Assembly (NCBI GenBank): GCA_003452655.1
Contig: DMNR01000239.1
Location: 1 to 5,881, forward strand
Reading direction: 5' to 3'
Source: Actinomycetota bacterium
GTDB taxonomy: Bacteria > Actinomycetota > Actinomycetes > S36-B12 > UBA10799
Length of the DNA stretch: 5,881 bases
Every line of letters begins with the position of its first letter. Positions within the stretch are counted from its first letter, which is position 1. Shown here piece after piece: positions 1-4,832 of this stretch. The notes beneath the pieces were generated by a model. That model was not told the DNA's origin and searched no databases. It saw nothing but the letters and a program-made list of their open reading frames with translations. The position numbers and the translations under genes were made by a program.

Positions 1-40
1 CCTCGACCTGGGCTCGAACCAGGGACCTACGGATTAACAG
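1..40 (-). other. tRNA-Asn(GUU) 3' fragment, candidate att site
   Basis: Read on the minus strand from 40 to 1, the sequence gives an anticodon loop CTGTTAA with anticodon GTT, a 3' anticodon-stem strand, a short variable loop, a perfect 5-bp T stem (CCTGG/CCAGG) around TTCGAGC, and then the acceptor-stem 3' strand TCGAGG cut by the window edge. The expected 5' half (D arm and 5' anticodon stem) is absent: the bases beyond position 40 do not pair with the stem. A sharp break at the anticodon loop is typical of the duplicated core left when a tyrosine-recombinase element integrates at a tRNA 3' end. It should therefore be an attL or attR rather than a working tRNA. I cannot tell from this window whether it bounds the element on the right or one on the left. 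Confidence 0.8.
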
Positions 41-190
41 GCGAAACTCTTGGCTTGCTTCTGACTGGTGATGATCGCTATGTTCTTGATGCGAAAGACT
101 TTTCCAGTTGACTCGGCATGATCATATTCGACTGCGGATGATCTGTGTCTGTGGCATTTTTGTGGCGGCCCAATGCGCTGATGCCGGATC
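41..190. other. non-coding element end
   Basis: No convincing gene lies here. The stretch is less GC-rich than the rest of the window. It has an 8-bp palindrome ATGATCAT at 118-125, a 6-bp inverted pair GATCAT (120-125) / ATGATC (138-143), and another ATGATC at 71-76. These could be recombinase or Xis arm sites or a weak stem after the minus-strand gene, but nothing seen decides between these. It also carries the decayed protein motif annotated separately at 88-129. Confidence 0.4.
88..129 (-). repeat. decayed copy of the neighbouring gene's C-terminal motif
   Basis: On the minus strand these 42 bases encode EYDHAESTGKVFRI. The functional gene next door encodes EYYEPLPSGKVVRL at 304-263. Six of 14 residues are identical (E, Y, G, K, V, R), with conservative S/T and L/I changes and no gaps. 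The DNA shares the 10-mer CTGGAAAAGT and differs at several third codon positions, as diverged coding copies do. The offset is 175 bases, so this copy is out of frame with the upstream gene and lies beyond its stop. It may be a remnant of a former C-terminus or of a paralogue. Confidence 0.5.
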
Positions 191-1132
191 TCATGTACCG
201 GTGCCGCTATTTGCTGGAGCAACCTCGTCGCTCTGGCCTGGACCCGAGCGCGCAGTCCACAGCAAACGAACCACTTTTCCAGATGGGAGCGGCTCGTAGT
301 ACTCGGTGAAATCTGCAACGAAGATTTCCCGCTCGGCCTCATCCTCATCTACAGGCGGCTCGAAGATTTCGAGCAGTCTGTCCTCGATCACGTCGAGGGC
401 CTCTTTCGAGTTCACGGCTGTGGGTACCAGTTCAGGTAGATCGCCAACCTCGCCGGCATAACACTCTTCGACCTTGGCGCGTGTGAACTTGGCGTGGTGA
501 ACGACACAAGTCTCGTGCAGCTGCGCCGCCATGATTCGAAACTGAGTCGACATCTCAAGATCGATGCAGCCGTCCGCTGCGCGGACCTCGCAGAGATAGG
601 GCGGGTACTGCACCTCATAGGCCTCAGCAAGCGCCATATGAGCGAACAGCTGGGCTATGCCCACTTCCAAGTTGGAAATTGCATCCCGCACCGACTCCAA
701 CTTGGCTTCCAGCGCACTTCGCTCCTCAGCTTGCGCCGCACGAAGTAGCTTTCGCTTCGATTTCCAAGCATCGAGATGCGCTTGCATGGCGGGCTCAGTC
801 AGTGCCACAGAGCACTTTGCATCGATCAACAGGTCAATCACGGACCGGAGAATACGCGGGCCACCATCAGTCACCGCGAGTTGCCACGCGTCGTCGAAGG
901 TAAGGTCTCCATGGAGAACCGCGTGGTGCGCAATCTCTGCCAATTTGTCATCGGCAAGAGTCTTGGTTCCAAGCTTCATCTTGTCCCAATAGCTGCCCAG
1001 TACCGCCTGCGACTCGGACTCGGTTTGGCCGCCAATCTTGTGTAGGTCCTGGAGGTCCTGGGAGTCGAGGCCTGTGCGCCGCTGTAGCAAGTGCGCCAGG
1101 GTGCGTGTGGCGACAACTTTGCTCTGCTTCAT
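191..1132 (-). CDS. hypothetical coiled-coil protein, about 313 aa
   Basis: I do not recognise this protein and assign no function. From the start at 1132 it begins MKQSKVVATRTLAHLLQRR. Residues about 119-159 are rich in K, R, E, A and L and look like a long amphipathic helix or coiled coil. An acidic stretch (PPVDEDEAERE, about residues 259-269) precedes the conserved-looking segment EYYEPLPSGKVVRL (277-290), and the tail is rich in Gly, Ser and Thr. There is no signal peptide or membrane segment. The frame stays open to 1294, but I prefer 1132 because AAGAG lies 8 bases upstream and because 1133-1294 contains dyad sequences suited to a promoter. ATG 1159 is the alternative. No integrase RHRY-type motif is visible, although the position beside att is where an integrase could be expected. 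It is transcribed towards att and divergently from the replication operon. Confidence 0.7.
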   Translation of the reverse strand: MKQSKVVATRTLAHLLQRRTGLDSQDLQDLHKIGGQTESESQAVLGSYWDKMKLGTKTLADDKLAEIAHHAVLHGDLTFDDAWQLAVTDGGPRILRSVIDLLIDAKCSVALTEPAMQAHLDAWKSKRKLLRAAQAEERSALEAKLESVRDAISNLEVGIAQLFAHMALAEAYEVQYPPYLCEVRAADGCIDLEMSTQFRIMAAQLHETCVVHHAKFTRAKVEECYAGEVGDLPELVPTAVNSKEALDVIEDRLLEIFEPPVDEDEAEREIFVADFTEYYEPLPSGKVVRLLWTARSGPGQSDEVAPANSGTGT

Positions 1133-1406
1133 GTGCGCTGCTCTTGTGCGATTGGCCATGATCCCAGCTGATCGGTGGTGATGACCGACCGAGTCTATCG
1201 GCCGGTCGGATATTTGTACTGCGGCAAGTTGCTGTTCGTCGCAGCGCTCGTTCCAACTGAAAGAGGGCGCAACTTGGGGGACTCCAGCAACCATTTCGGG
1301 TGGCGAGTCGACCCCCGAATATGGCTCGCCTTCGGAAATTGCAGGGCTTGGACGACATCAGATGGCGGCGAATAGGCTCCCGTCATGTTCACTCATGATC
1401 GTCAAC
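1133..1406. promoter_or_regulatory. divergent intergenic regulatory region
   Basis: This region of about 270 bases lies between the coiled-coil gene (minus) and the AlpA-like gene (plus). It must hold promoters for both, but I found no convincing -35/-10 pair on either strand. What it does hold is two imperfect dyads (1183-1207 and 1383-1410), listed separately. Its extent shrinks if either gene uses an upstream start codon (1159 or 1294 on minus, 1395 or 1362 on plus). Confidence 0.45.
1183..1207. promoter_or_regulatory. imperfect dyad, possible operator
   Basis: GACCGACCGA at 1183-1192 faces TCGGCCGGTC at 1198-1207: 9 of 10 positions pair across a 5-base spacer. A second register also exists, with CCGACCG (1185-1191) facing CGGTCGG (1203-1209). 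It sits 50 to 75 bases upstream of the preferred start of the minus-strand gene, a usual place for an operator. An RNA hairpin in a leader is the other reading. Confidence 0.4.
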
Positions 1407-1410
1407 ATGA
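1383..1410. promoter_or_regulatory. dyad over the AlpA-like start, possible operator
   Basis: TCATGTTCAC (1383-1392) and GTCAACATGA (1401-1410) are inverted copies with 9 of 10 positions matching across 8 bases. The right arm contains the candidate ATG at 1407 and the spacer contains the alternative ATG at 1395. A bound protein here, for example the small DNA-binding protein encoded immediately downstream, could control its own operon. This is inferred from symmetry alone. Confidence 0.4.
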
Positions 1411-1706
1411 AAGCACCTCGTGATCAGTTTGAGATTCGAAAGCAGCTGGCCACCTACGGCGATGACCAAGTCATTGATGCCGTCGAACTGGCCGCGTTTC
1501 GTTGCATTTCGGTGAAGATGCTGTATCGCCTGTTGTACCTTCGATCGGACGCCATCCCGCCGTCACTTCTCGGCTTCGGGCGCAAGCGGCTCTGGAGGAT
1601 GGGGAACTGCCGCCAATGGCTTCGGACGCGGGATGCAGCTTCGGCGGGTCCGTCGCCGCTTTCAACTGACGGCGTGCCCCGCACCGGGCGCCCGCGCAAG
1701 CTGTGA
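1407..1706 (+). CDS. AlpA/Xis-like helix-turn-helix protein
   Basis: A small DNA-binding protein of about 99 aa. After a polar N-terminus it has the layout of AlpA/excisionase-type winged HTH proteins: a first helix (VIDAVELAAFRCIS), a recognition helix region (VKMLYRLLYL), then IPPSLLGFGRKRLWRMGNC and a closing QWL, matching the family pattern of a proline-rich wing followed by a W-R strand and a terminal Trp helix. Family members activate or direct excision of integrated elements, or regulate integrase or replication genes. The C-terminus ends TGRPRKL, resembling an AT-hook. No start has a good ribosome site. I chose ATG 1407; ATG 1395 and ATG 1362 are in frame. It overlaps the next gene by 4 bases (GTGA), indicating translational coupling. 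Confidence 0.75.
   Translation: MKAPRDQFEIRKQLATYGDDQVIDAVELAAFRCISVKMLYRLLYLRSDAIPPSLLGFGRKRLWRMGNCRQWLRTRDAASAGPSPLSTDGVPRTGRPRKL
1685..1694. repeat. GC-rich palindrome before the primase start
   Basis: CGGGCGCCCG is a perfect 10-bp palindrome ending 8 bases before the primase GTG. It lies inside the last codons of the upstream gene, in GRPRKL-coding sequence. There is no Shine-Dalgarno here, so primase translation most likely depends on ribosomes arriving from the upstream gene. The palindrome has no loop, so any folding must be with a neighbouring segment. It may be chance in GC-rich DNA. Confidence 0.2.
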
Positions 1707-2551
1707 GGAACATCGTCGCCTACTCGGCAGTCTCTGGAATCGACTGGAGTGGGCCAAGTCGTCAGCCATGTCCAACGTGTGGTCGCGGCCTGAAGGATCG
1801 AAGTTGCGGCGTCACAGTCGAGCCCGGTGGCAATGGAGTCGCGCATTGCTTCAGATGCGGCTACGTCGAGACCATTCACGGTGGACGCGCGGCGGGCCGG
1901 CACGGCAACTACACGTGCGAGAGGAGCGCGGACAAGCAGGATTCAAAGTTGTCCACGTATGGCCGGGACTTGTGGGACGAGTGCATTCCGATCGAAGGCG
2001 TCGCGCACGCGTATTTGAATGCTCGTCAGTGCGTGATTCCGCCCGCTGCTGGGCACCTTCGTTGTCATCCGAAGCTGAAGCATTGGCCCAGTGGAAGCAT
2101 CGGCCCGGCACTTGTCGCACTTGTAACCGACGCCGTCACTGGCGAGCCGATGTCGCTGCATCGCACCTGGGTGCAGGCCGACGGAAGCAAGGCCCAAATG
2201 GACCCAGCGCGAATGCTTCTCAAGGATCACAGCAAAGCGGGTGGTGTCGTTCGGCTTTGGCCCGATGAGGATGTGACGACGAGTCTCGGCATCGGCGAAG
2301 GCATTGAGACCACGCTGAGTCTCGCGCATGCATTTACTCCCACGTGGGCGCTGATTGACGCTGGCAACTTGGCGGCAATGCCTTTGCTCAAAGGCGTTCA
2401 ATCGCTGCTCATCGCAGCGGACAACGACCCACCCGGAATCGCAGCCGCCAAGTCCTGCGCGATGCGCTGGGCCAGGCAGGGGCGGGAAGTGAGAATTGTG
2501 CTTCCGGAAGCGCCTCGCTCAGACCTGAACGATCTTGTAAGGTCCGCGTGA
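1703..2551 (+). CDS. P4-type zinc-finger/Toprim primase
   Basis: A DNA primase of the mobile-element type, expected to make RNA primers for replication of the element. Residues 23-52 form a zinc finger with C23, C26, C49 and C52 (CPTC...CFRC). A middle segment (about 104-186: YLNARQC, HPKLKHW, PALVALVTD, LHRTW, KAQMDPARMLL) matches the linker region common in P4-like and ICE-borne primases. The Toprim fold follows: GIGEGIET at 196-203 with catalytic E199, the DxD-type motif AADNDPPG (D240 and D242), and a final SDLNDLVR. At 282 aa it has no helicase domain, unlike phage P4 alpha; that function is in the next gene. It starts at GTG 1703, overlapping the upstream stop as GTGA, and its own stop overlaps the helicase start in the same way. 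Confidence 0.9.
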   Translation: MRNIVAYSAVSGIDWSGPSRQPCPTCGRGLKDRSCGVTVEPGGNGVAHCFRCGYVETIHGGRAAGRHGNYTCERSADKQDSKLSTYGRDLWDECIPIEGVAHAYLNARQCVIPPAAGHLRCHPKLKHWPSGSIGPALVALVTDAVTGEPMSLHRTWVQADGSKAQMDPARMLLKDHSKAGGVVRLWPDEDVTTSLGIGEGIETTLSLAHAFTPTWALIDAGNLAAMPLLKGVQSLLIAADNDPPGIAAAKSCAMRWARQGREVRIVLPEAPRSDLNDLVRSA

Positions 2552-3735
2552 CCGTCGCCGCCATTCAGTCCGCGGTGAAACTCGCGCTTGAGGCGCCGCC
2601 GCTTGAGGCGCCTCCCATGGACGAGGCCAGCAGCACCTGCGAGTGGGTAAACGCCGTTCGTAGCTGGTGCCCGCCGCACGAACTTGCCACTTGCGACCGG
2701 CCCGTCGATTTCGTCGTTGCAGGGCTGATTCAAGCCGGGAAGGTCGGCGCGCTCGTCGCCGCGGGAGGCACAGGCAAGACAACACTCTTGCTGACACTCG
2801 GCGTTTGCATCGCGACGGGGCGGCGGTTCATGGACTGTGAGGTCACGCAGGGTACGTTTGTCCTATTGTCGAACGACGATCCTCAAGGTGACCTCGATGT
2901 GGCACTCGCTCGTGTAGTGGGCGCGATGAAGCTGAGCGTTGGCGATATCGAACTGGTGAAGTGCAAGGTCCGCGTGCATAGCTTGCAGGGCCTCAAAGGC
3001 GAGAAGACGTTCTCGGCGAGCGTAGGAGGAACGGCAGTCGCCACGGGCCTTGAAGAATTGATTGTTGAGGCGGTTCGGGGCATTCATGACATGCGGTTGC
3101 TCGCGTTGGATACGCTACGCCAGTTCAGTGGCGGTAGCAGCAATGATGAACAGGTGGTGAAGCTCACTATCGGCGGTGCGACTGAAGTTGCGAGTCGAAC
3201 GGGGGCCGCTGTCGTCATCGCGCACCACACCGGAAAGATGAACTTTCGCGATGGGATCACGGACATGTATTGCGGAAGTGGCTCAGCGGCGATCGCCGAC
3301 AACTCGCGCTTCGTTTTGCTCTTGCAGAGTACGTCGTGGAAGGATATCGAATCGAAGGTGCAACGCACCGGCCGCGAAACCGGCGACCCGTTGGTCTTGC
3401 AATCGACAAGAGGGAGTTTGCTAGTGAAAGCCCCGCCACCAATCTTTATGCACAGAGTCGGTTTTTCCGTTGCACGGATAGCAGGTACAACGCTTTCGCA
3501 CGCCCAAAGGCTTGATGAGCGCGACCGCGCCATCCTTCGTGCTGTGCGTGGTGGTCACCAATCCAAGAATTCAATTACAACCGCAGTCGGTGGCAAGAAG
3601 ACATCGGCCCTCGATAGGATCAATGACCTTGAAGCGCGGGGTCACCTACTCAACGGTTCCCCCAGCGGTTCCGTCGCGCGCCCTCAGTACGTCTTGACTG
3701 CAAGCGGCGCCAAGTTTCTGGACGACCGCGACTGA
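2548..3735 (+). CDS. RepA-like hexameric replicative helicase (AAA_25-type ATPase)
   Basis: A RecA-fold ATPase of the plasmid RSF1010 RepA/AAA_25 type, which unwinds DNA as a ring at the replication fork. Walker A is AAGGTGKT (71-78, K77, T78). SNDDPQ (108-113) matches the acidic motif after strand 2. Walker B is LLALDT (D188), and the sensor segment is VVIAHHTGK (222-230, H226-H227). GRETGDPLVL (275-284) may supply the arginine finger. Residues about 321-394 (ERDRAILRAV, TSALDRINDLEARGHLL, QYVLTASGAKF) look like a winged helix. By analogy with P4 alpha, this could bind the CGGTTCC repeats that begin inside this gene. The start GTG 2548 has AAGG 5 bases upstream and overlaps the primase stop. 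ATG 2617 is an alternative. It is 395 aa, longer than RSF1010 RepA mainly because of the N-terminal extension and the winged helix. Confidence 0.88.
   Translation: MTVAAIQSAVKLALEAPPLEAPPMDEASSTCEWVNAVRSWCPPHELATCDRPVDFVVAGLIQAGKVGALVAAGGTGKTTLLLTLGVCIATGRRFMDCEVTQGTFVLLSNDDPQGDLDVALARVVGAMKLSVGDIELVKCKVRVHSLQGLKGEKTFSASVGGTAVATGLEELIVEAVRGIHDMRLLALDTLRQFSGGSSNDEQVVKLTIGGATEVASRTGAAVVIAHHTGKMNFRDGITDMYCGSGSAAIADNSRFVLLLQSTSWKDIESKVQRTGRETGDPLVLQSTRGSLLVKAPPPIFMHRVGFSVARIAGTTLSHAQRLDERDRAILRAVRGGHQSKNSITTAVGGKKTSALDRINDLEARGHLLNGSPSGSVARPQYVLTASGAKFLDDRD
2586..2612 (+). repeat. short tandem repeat in the helicase N-terminus
   Basis: The 12-mer GCTTGAGGCGCC occurs at 2586-2597 and again at 2601-2612, a period of 15 bases. 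It encodes LEAPPLEAPP just before the ATPase core. It looks like a slippage-type in-frame duplication in a flexible linker. Confidence 0.6.
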
Positions 3736-3888
3736 GTTCGGGTACACGGGTCCAATCTGCGGTTCCACATCTAGACAGGGAACCGAGGAACCACACCAAA
3801 CACGACTGACGCTTCGCTTTCGTCGTGTCGGTCGCTGTGGCGGTGCTCAACTCATCGGTTCCGTATCGGTCCCGGACATTTGGAACCG
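3654..3888. repeat. CGGTTCC iteron cluster, candidate replication origin
   Basis: Six perfect copies of the 7-mer CGGTTCC lie in 235 bases: forward at 3654-3660, 3666-3672, 3760-3766 and 3856-3862, and reverse (GGAACCG) at 3779-3785 and 3882-3888. Two one-mismatch copies pair with them: reverse TGGTTCC at 3787-3793 and forward CGGTCCC at 3867-3873. Within pairs, start-to-start spacing is 12, 8 and 11 bases. A 9-bp inverted pair, ATCGGTTCC (3854-3862) and GGAACCGAT (3882-3890), is included. I found no perfect copy elsewhere in the window by eye. Lying directly behind primase and helicase genes, this is the best candidate for an initiator-binding origin. An operator array for an unknown regulator is the alternative. 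Confidence 0.7.
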
Positions 3889-4141
3889 ATTGGAGAACAT
3901 GGCCTGCACCACAGGTGGGCGTACTCCTGGCCTGGTACGGCAACTCACTGGTAGTCCGTTAGTCAACGCTGTCAAGGCAGCCCTTCGCATCGGGTTCGCC
4001 GGGCGATTACAGGCAGCGAGCAACCCGCGCGCAACCTGAGGTCACATCCGTGCGGGGTTTGGTTCTACCCTTCGTAAACGGGCAGCAGTAGACGGGGGCT
4101 CTGGCAGGCGCTGGGCGGCCAAACAACTTCCCGGCCGATGG
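3736..4141. other. non-coding gap between the helicase and repressor genes
   Basis: About 400 bases with no supported gene. The left 155 bases carry most of the CGGTTCC cluster and the 3800-3828 stem-loop. In 3891-4141 I see no repeat, strong hairpin with T-run, or start codon with a good ribosome site. Open frames here are short and lack recognisable features. The two flanking genes converge on this gap, so terminators would be expected, but none is clear. Confidence 0.6.
3800..3828. repeat. stem-loop inside the iteron cluster
   Basis: ACACGAC (3800-3806) and GTCGTGT (3822-3828) are perfect 7-bp inverted arms around a 15-base loop. An alternative register pairs CGACTGAC (3804-3811) with GTCGGTCG (3827-3834), with one G-T wobble. 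There is no T-run, so it is not a typical intrinsic terminator. Its place between iteron groups suits a single-strand initiation or primase-recognition hairpin, which is inference. Confidence 0.4.
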
Positions 4142-4447
4142 CTATCTCGCTCGTTTCGCCAGAACGCGCCTTGCAGGCTGCACGGCGTTGGTCGCTGCAG
4201 GCTTCCGCGCCAAGGTGGCGTCGATGCGCGTCGCAAGGTCGCCGGCACTTAGTTCCAAACCGGCGGCCAATCGCCAGAAGACACTCAATGTCGGGTGCTT
4301 CGACCCGCCTTCCATGTGCGTGATGAACGGCCGATCGATTTCACAGCGCCCAGCCAAGTCCTCCTGCGTGAGCTGAAGCTCCTGCCGTCGTGCCTTCAGC
4401 ACGGCGGAGAACGCACGGATCAGGTCCGGATTTCGGCTTGGTCGCAT
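4142..4447 (-). CDS. XRE-family transcriptional repressor
   Basis: A 101-aa single-domain Cro/CI-type DNA-binding protein. Residues about 10-75 form the five-helix HTH: AFSAVLKARRQELQL (first helix), TQEDLAGRC (28-35, second helix), then the recognition helix around IDRPFITHMEGG (37-48), with HPTLSVFWRLAAGL completing the fold. The tail (80-101) is basic and rich in Ala and Arg, with no peptidase or toxin domain. I chose ATG 4447 because GGAAAG lies 9 bases upstream; the frame stays open to 4501 but would then run through the operator palindrome. It is divergent from the small membrane-protein gene and shares a 36-bp palindrome with it, so it probably represses both its own promoter and the cargo operon, as phage and ICE repressors do. 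Confidence 0.88.
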   Translation of the reverse strand: MRPSRNPDLIRAFSAVLKARRQELQLTQEDLAGRCEIDRPFITHMEGGSKHPTLSVFWRLAAGLELSAGDLATRIDATLARKPAATNAVQPARRVLAKRAR

Positions 4448-4469
4448 CGAGTACGACTTTCCGAAAAAT

Positions 4470-4498
4470 GTTGTCAACAGACACGTGTCTATTGATAA
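4470..4498 (-). promoter_or_regulatory. possible repressor-gene promoter
   Basis: On the minus strand, TTATCA (4498-4493) and GACAAC (4475-4470) are 17 bases apart. They match the sigma-70 consensus at 4 of 6 and 3 of 6 positions. They mirror the plus-strand promoter because of the palindrome. Transcription would start near 4463, giving a leader of about 16 bases that carries GGAAAG. It is the weaker of the two promoters. Confidence 0.4.
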
Positions 4499-4499
4499 C
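4471..4499 (+). promoter_or_regulatory. sigma-70 promoter of the cargo operon
   Basis: The -35 element is TTGTCA (4471-4476, 5 of 6 matches), then a 17-base spacer, then the -10 element GATAAC (4494-4499, 4 of 6 matches). The predicted start is near 4506, just ahead of the ribosome site at 4513. The whole promoter lies inside the 36-bp palindrome, so a protein bound there would block RNA polymerase. Confidence 0.65.
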
Positions 4500-4512
4500 A
4501 TTCAAGCGTGAT

Positions 4513-4517
4513 GAGGA
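4513..4517 (+). promoter_or_regulatory. ribosome binding site that sets the 4524 start
   Basis: GAGGA is followed by a 6-base spacer to ATG 4524. The in-frame GTG at 4521 would leave only 3 bases, which is too close, so ATG 4524 is the likely start. Confidence 0.65.
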
Positions 4518-4523
4518 TCTGTG

Positions 4524-4826
4524 ATGTCGGATGGTTTGTTCTTGCTTTTGCTGATGTCTGTCGGATTCGCTGTGCGCCAGCTCACGCTTGCGCTGCCGAT
4601 CCCAGAAGATCTCGTGCGCCGGTACGTGAAGCAACAACGCGAGGGAGTGCCGGTCCCACCGCACTACAGCCCCACTGACGACGAGGACTGGCCAAGCCAG
4701 CGATCAAACAGCTTCGACAGCGGCTACGACTGGAGCGACGACGATGGCGTAAACATCGATGGCACTCCCATGATGGGCGACGTCGACATCCACGGAAACC
4801 CCTTCGGCGTGACCGACGACTGGTAG
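4524..4826 (+). CDS. small membrane-anchored acidic protein
   Basis: A 100-aa protein I do not recognise. Residues about 4-25 (GLFLLLLMSVGFAVRQLTLALP) are hydrophobic with a single Arg. This fits a signal anchor or one transmembrane helix, with the basic RRYVKQQR following at about 32-39. By the positive-inside rule the C-terminal tail would be cytoplasmic, though this is uncertain. The rest is strongly acidic and rich in Asp, Ser and Trp (DDEDW, YDWSDDD, VTDDW), and probably disordered. It is the first gene after the XRE-controlled promoter, with stop TAG 6 bases before the lipoprotein start. The cotranscribed partner suggests a joint role in the cell envelope. Confidence 0.7.
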   Translation: MSDGLFLLLLMSVGFAVRQLTLALPIPEDLVRRYVKQQREGVPVPPHYSPTDDEDWPSQRSNSFDSGYDWSDDDGVNIDGTPMMGDVDIHGNPFGVTDDW

Positions 4827-4832
4827 AACGAC

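Larger units (their letters stand above)
4467..4502. promoter_or_regulatory. 36-bp near-perfect palindrome, probable XRE operator
   Basis: Two 18-base halves meet between 4484 and 4485, and 16 of 18 positions pair. The centre AGACACGTGTCT (4479-4490) is a perfect 12-bp palindrome around CACGTG. The outer arms AATGTTGTCAA and TTGATAACATT differ at one position, and the other mismatch adjoins the core. It lies in the gap between the repressor and the divergent membrane-protein gene and covers the promoter elements on both strands, as expected for an autoregulated repressor site. Confidence 0.8.

Noticed and set aside
1..75. Complete tRNA-Asn gene
   Set aside because: Bases 41-75 do not match the D arm or the 5' anticodon and acceptor strands, so only the 3' half is present.
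34..348. Minus-strand open frame of 104 codons over the att end
   Set aside because: Its N-terminal half is the shadow of the coiled-coil gene. Only the short GKVFRI segment looks protein-like, and that is reported as a decayed repeat.
1133..1294. N-terminal extension of the minus-strand gene to ATG 1294
   Set aside because: The extra 54 residues lack a ribosome site, and the DNA carries the dyad expected of a promoter region. ATG 1132 has AAGAG at good spacing.
948..1358. Minus-strand open frame of 136 codons
   Set aside because: It overlaps the real gene in another frame for about half its length, and its translation is Arg/Pro/Ser-rich, as shadow frames are in GC-rich DNA.
1633..2268. 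Plus-strand open frame of 211 codons
   Set aside because: It lies inside the primase gene in another frame, is Arg/Trp/Ser-rich, and has no domain, whereas the primase frame has zinc-finger and Toprim motifs.
3800..3828. Intrinsic terminator of the replication operon
   Set aside because: The stem is followed by GTCGGTCGC rather than a T-run, and the loop is 15 bases, so it does not fit a rho-independent terminator.
3654..3888. CRISPR array
   Set aside because: The repeats are only 7 bases, occur in both orientations, and have irregular short spacing, so they are iteron-like and not CRISPR repeats.
3650..3943. Minus-strand open frame of 97 codons in the origin region
   Set aside because: It runs through the iteron cluster and the helicase 3' end, has low-complexity Arg/Thr composition and no ribosome site.
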